A DNA stretch of 15,243 nt, from contig JBGVAK010000020.1 in assembly GCA_045224495.1 (NCBI GenBank), positions 1 through 15,243 on the forward strand, given 5' to 3'. The notes under the pieces are model-generated. The model saw only the letters and a list, made by a program, of their open reading frames with translations, ran no database searches and had not been told where the DNA came from. Each line of letters begins with the position of its first letter. The first letter of the stretch is position 1. The position numbers were made by a program, and so were the translations under genes. Source of the DNA: RUG472 sp045224495 (lineage in GTDB: Bacteria > Bacillota > Clostridia > Christensenellales > CAG-138). Below, in pieces: positions 14,199-15,243 of this stretch.

Positions 14199-14942
14199 GT
14201 GTCGTCCTGGATCATTCAGACAATGGAATACGACGTGGATCTGGAATCTCTGCTCGCCCAGCGGCTCCGGGAAGGCGGGACGCCCTATGCCCTGTCCGCG
14301 GCCCTGGGCGGCGTGGGCGTGCGCATGGAGGGGCGGCAGGGGCTGTTGGCCCTGGCCGAGGCCCTGGGGATGGTGCTGGTCCACGATTTGGTCACCTTCG
14401 AGGTGGCGACCATGGCGGATGAAACGCCCCTCACGCGCGAGGACCGGCAGCAGGTCCTCCTGCGGGCGGTGGACGCAGCCCGTAAAAAGGAGGATTTGTC
14501 TGAGACCGTCCAGCGGCTGTCCGGATATCTCGAGGAGGAGGGGAAGCTATGCCTCGAAGGGTTCCTCCGGTTCCGCATGCCCGAGACCCTGCTCTTTTGG
14601 CGTCTGTGCGTGGAGGAGGCCTTCTCGGGGCTCCTCCTCGAGAAGGAGTACGCGGAGGCGGCGGACGTGCTGCGGCTGCTCTTGAACGAGCGGCCGCCCC
14701 GGTGCCCCACCCTGCGCCTGTGCCTCCACGGGGACGGTCTCTGCTCCCTGTCCGACGGAGCGGAGCTACGGATGGAGTACGTGGACGAAAGCGGCGAGGG
14801 GATCTTGAGCCTTCTGGTGGGCATGGCCCCAGCCCGGCTCATCGTCTACGACCTTTCGAACGGCGCCCGCAAGGAACTGGTCCGGGCCCTCACCGAGATA
14901 TTCTCGGGCAGGGTGTGCCTGTACACCGGCGAGTTCCCGTAA
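14199..14942 (+). CDS. ytxC: YtxC-like putative sporulation protein (GTG start)
   Basis: A 247-residue, mainly alpha-helical, soluble protein of the YtxC family, which is found in endospore formers and has no settled biochemical function. The best-matching part is the middle: EEEGKLCLEGFLRFRMPETL (112-131), then a helix with VEEAFSGLLLEKEYAEAADVLRLLL (138-162). This is the family's conserved 'GFxRFR ... EKEY' core. The chosen start is GTG with GGGAAGGAAAA just upstream; the next in-frame ATG, 24 nt later, lacks a ribosome site. Upstream TTGACG (14093-14098) is a possible -35 without a convincing -10. The gene is divergent from the exporter operon and followed closely by dnaX, which has its own promoter. 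It points to a spore-forming lineage; whether this organism sporulates is not shown. Confidence 0.75.
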   Translation: MSSWIIQTMEYDVDLESLLAQRLREGGTPYALSAALGGVGVRMEGRQGLLALAEALGMVLVHDLVTFEVATMADETPLTREDRQQVLLRAVDAARKKEDLSETVQRLSGYLEEEGKLCLEGFLRFRMPETLLFWRLCVEEAFSGLLLEKEYAEAADVLRLLLNERPPRCPTLRLCLHGDGLCSLSDGAELRMEYVDESGEGILSLLVGMAPARLIVYDLSNGARKELVRALTEIFSGRVCLYTGEFP

Positions 14943-14951
14943 GGGAGGGGC

Positions 14952-14981
14952 TTGCCCCTTCCGCCGCTCCTGTGGTATACT
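14952..14981 (+). promoter_or_regulatory. Extended -10 promoter of dnaX
   Basis: TTGCCC (14952-14957), an 18-nt spacer, then TATACT (14976-14981), preceded by TGG to give an extended -10. Transcription should start near 14988. That is at or 1-2 nt before the AGGAGG ribosome site (14990-14995), so the leader is only about 13 nt. The -35 lies inside a short hairpin (14943-14962, AGGGG/CCCCT core) that follows the YtxC stop and lacks a T-tract. Confidence 0.7.
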
Positions 14982-15000
14982 GGTGCGACAGGAGGCGCGT

Positions 15001-15243
15001 ATGGCGTATCAGGCATTGTACCGGACCTACCGGCCCGAGCGGTTCGGGCAGATGGCGGGTCAAAAGCATATCACCACCATCCTCATGAACCAGGTGCGGG
15101 AAGGGCAGCTTTCCCACGCGTATCTGTTCTGCGGCTCCCGGGGCACGGGCAAGACTACCACGGCCCGGATATTAGCCAAGGCCATCAACTGCCTCCACCC
15201 GGAGGACGGGGAGCCCTGCCTCCGCTGCGACAGCTGCCGCACG
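15001..15243 (+). CDS. dnaX: DNA polymerase III subunit gamma/tau, N-terminal fragment cut by window edge
   Basis: The clamp-loader ATPase subunit of the replicative polymerase; 81 codons are visible. It opens MAYQALYRTYRPERFGQMAG, the near-invariant DnaX start, continues HAYLFCGSRGTGKTTTARILAKAINC with the P-loop GSRGTGKT, and reaches the first zinc-binding cysteines (CLRCDSC). The ATG at 15001 has AGGAGG 5 nt upstream. The position normally occupied by D-x-V-V-G reads GQMAG here, a small departure from the usual wording. The rest of the gene lies beyond the window. Confidence 0.96.
   Translation, partial: MAYQALYRTYRPERFGQMAGQKHITTILMNQVREGQLSHAYLFCGSRGTGKTTTARILAKAINCLHPEDGEPCLRCDSCRT

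Overview
The window is high-GC, gene-dense bacterial DNA. It looks like a spore-forming-lineage Clostridia chromosome (Firmicutes). The grounds are a YtxC-family sporulation gene, a CBS/DRTGG-type family II pyrophosphatase, a fused TGS-like/uridine-kinase nucleoside kinase, strong AGGAGG ribosome sites, U-tailed terminators, and a palindromic intergenic repeat of a style I associate with gut Clostridia. The species cannot be named from the sequence. Nine complete genes and two edge-truncated genes are supported. There is no tRNA, rRNA, CRISPR array or insertion sequence.

Layout. (1) 1-1513, minus: nucleoside kinase, its C-terminus cut by the window edge. It is preceded by a 291-nt intergenic region (1514-1804) dense in inverted repeats and without a credible gene. 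(2) 1805-3412, minus: manganese-dependent pyrophosphatase-like protein with its own extended -10 promoter, which abuts the terminator of the operon upstream. (3) 3638-6865, minus: a tightly coupled three-gene operon (M20 amidohydrolase, C_GCAxxG_C_C family cysteine protein, gamma-glutamyltransferase-like enzyme). A nested palindromic repeat and a canonical terminator follow it. (4) 7010-7723, plus: small membrane protein with a C-terminal RCK_C/TrkA-C domain, ending at a bidirectional terminator. (5) 7775-14002, minus: four-gene MacB-type ABC exporter operon in the order adaptor 1, ATPase, permease, adaptor 2. (6) 14199-14942, plus: YtxC-like protein. (7) 15001 to the window end, plus: start of dnaX (DNA polymerase III gamma/tau) with its own promoter and a very short leader.

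How the genes work together. The exporter operon is the most distinctive part. Two paralogous membrane-fusion adaptors bracket one ATPase/permease pair. Both appear to carry two lipoyl-like modules in tandem. The second adaptor (896 residues) adds a three-membrane-segment N-terminal extension with hexapeptide repeats, an extra roughly 200-residue insert, and a Thr-Pro-rich linker. The M20/cysteine-protein/GGT operon looks catabolic, acting on N-acylated or gamma-glutamyl amino compounds; its substrate is unknown. The remaining genes are housekeeping or lineage-typical.
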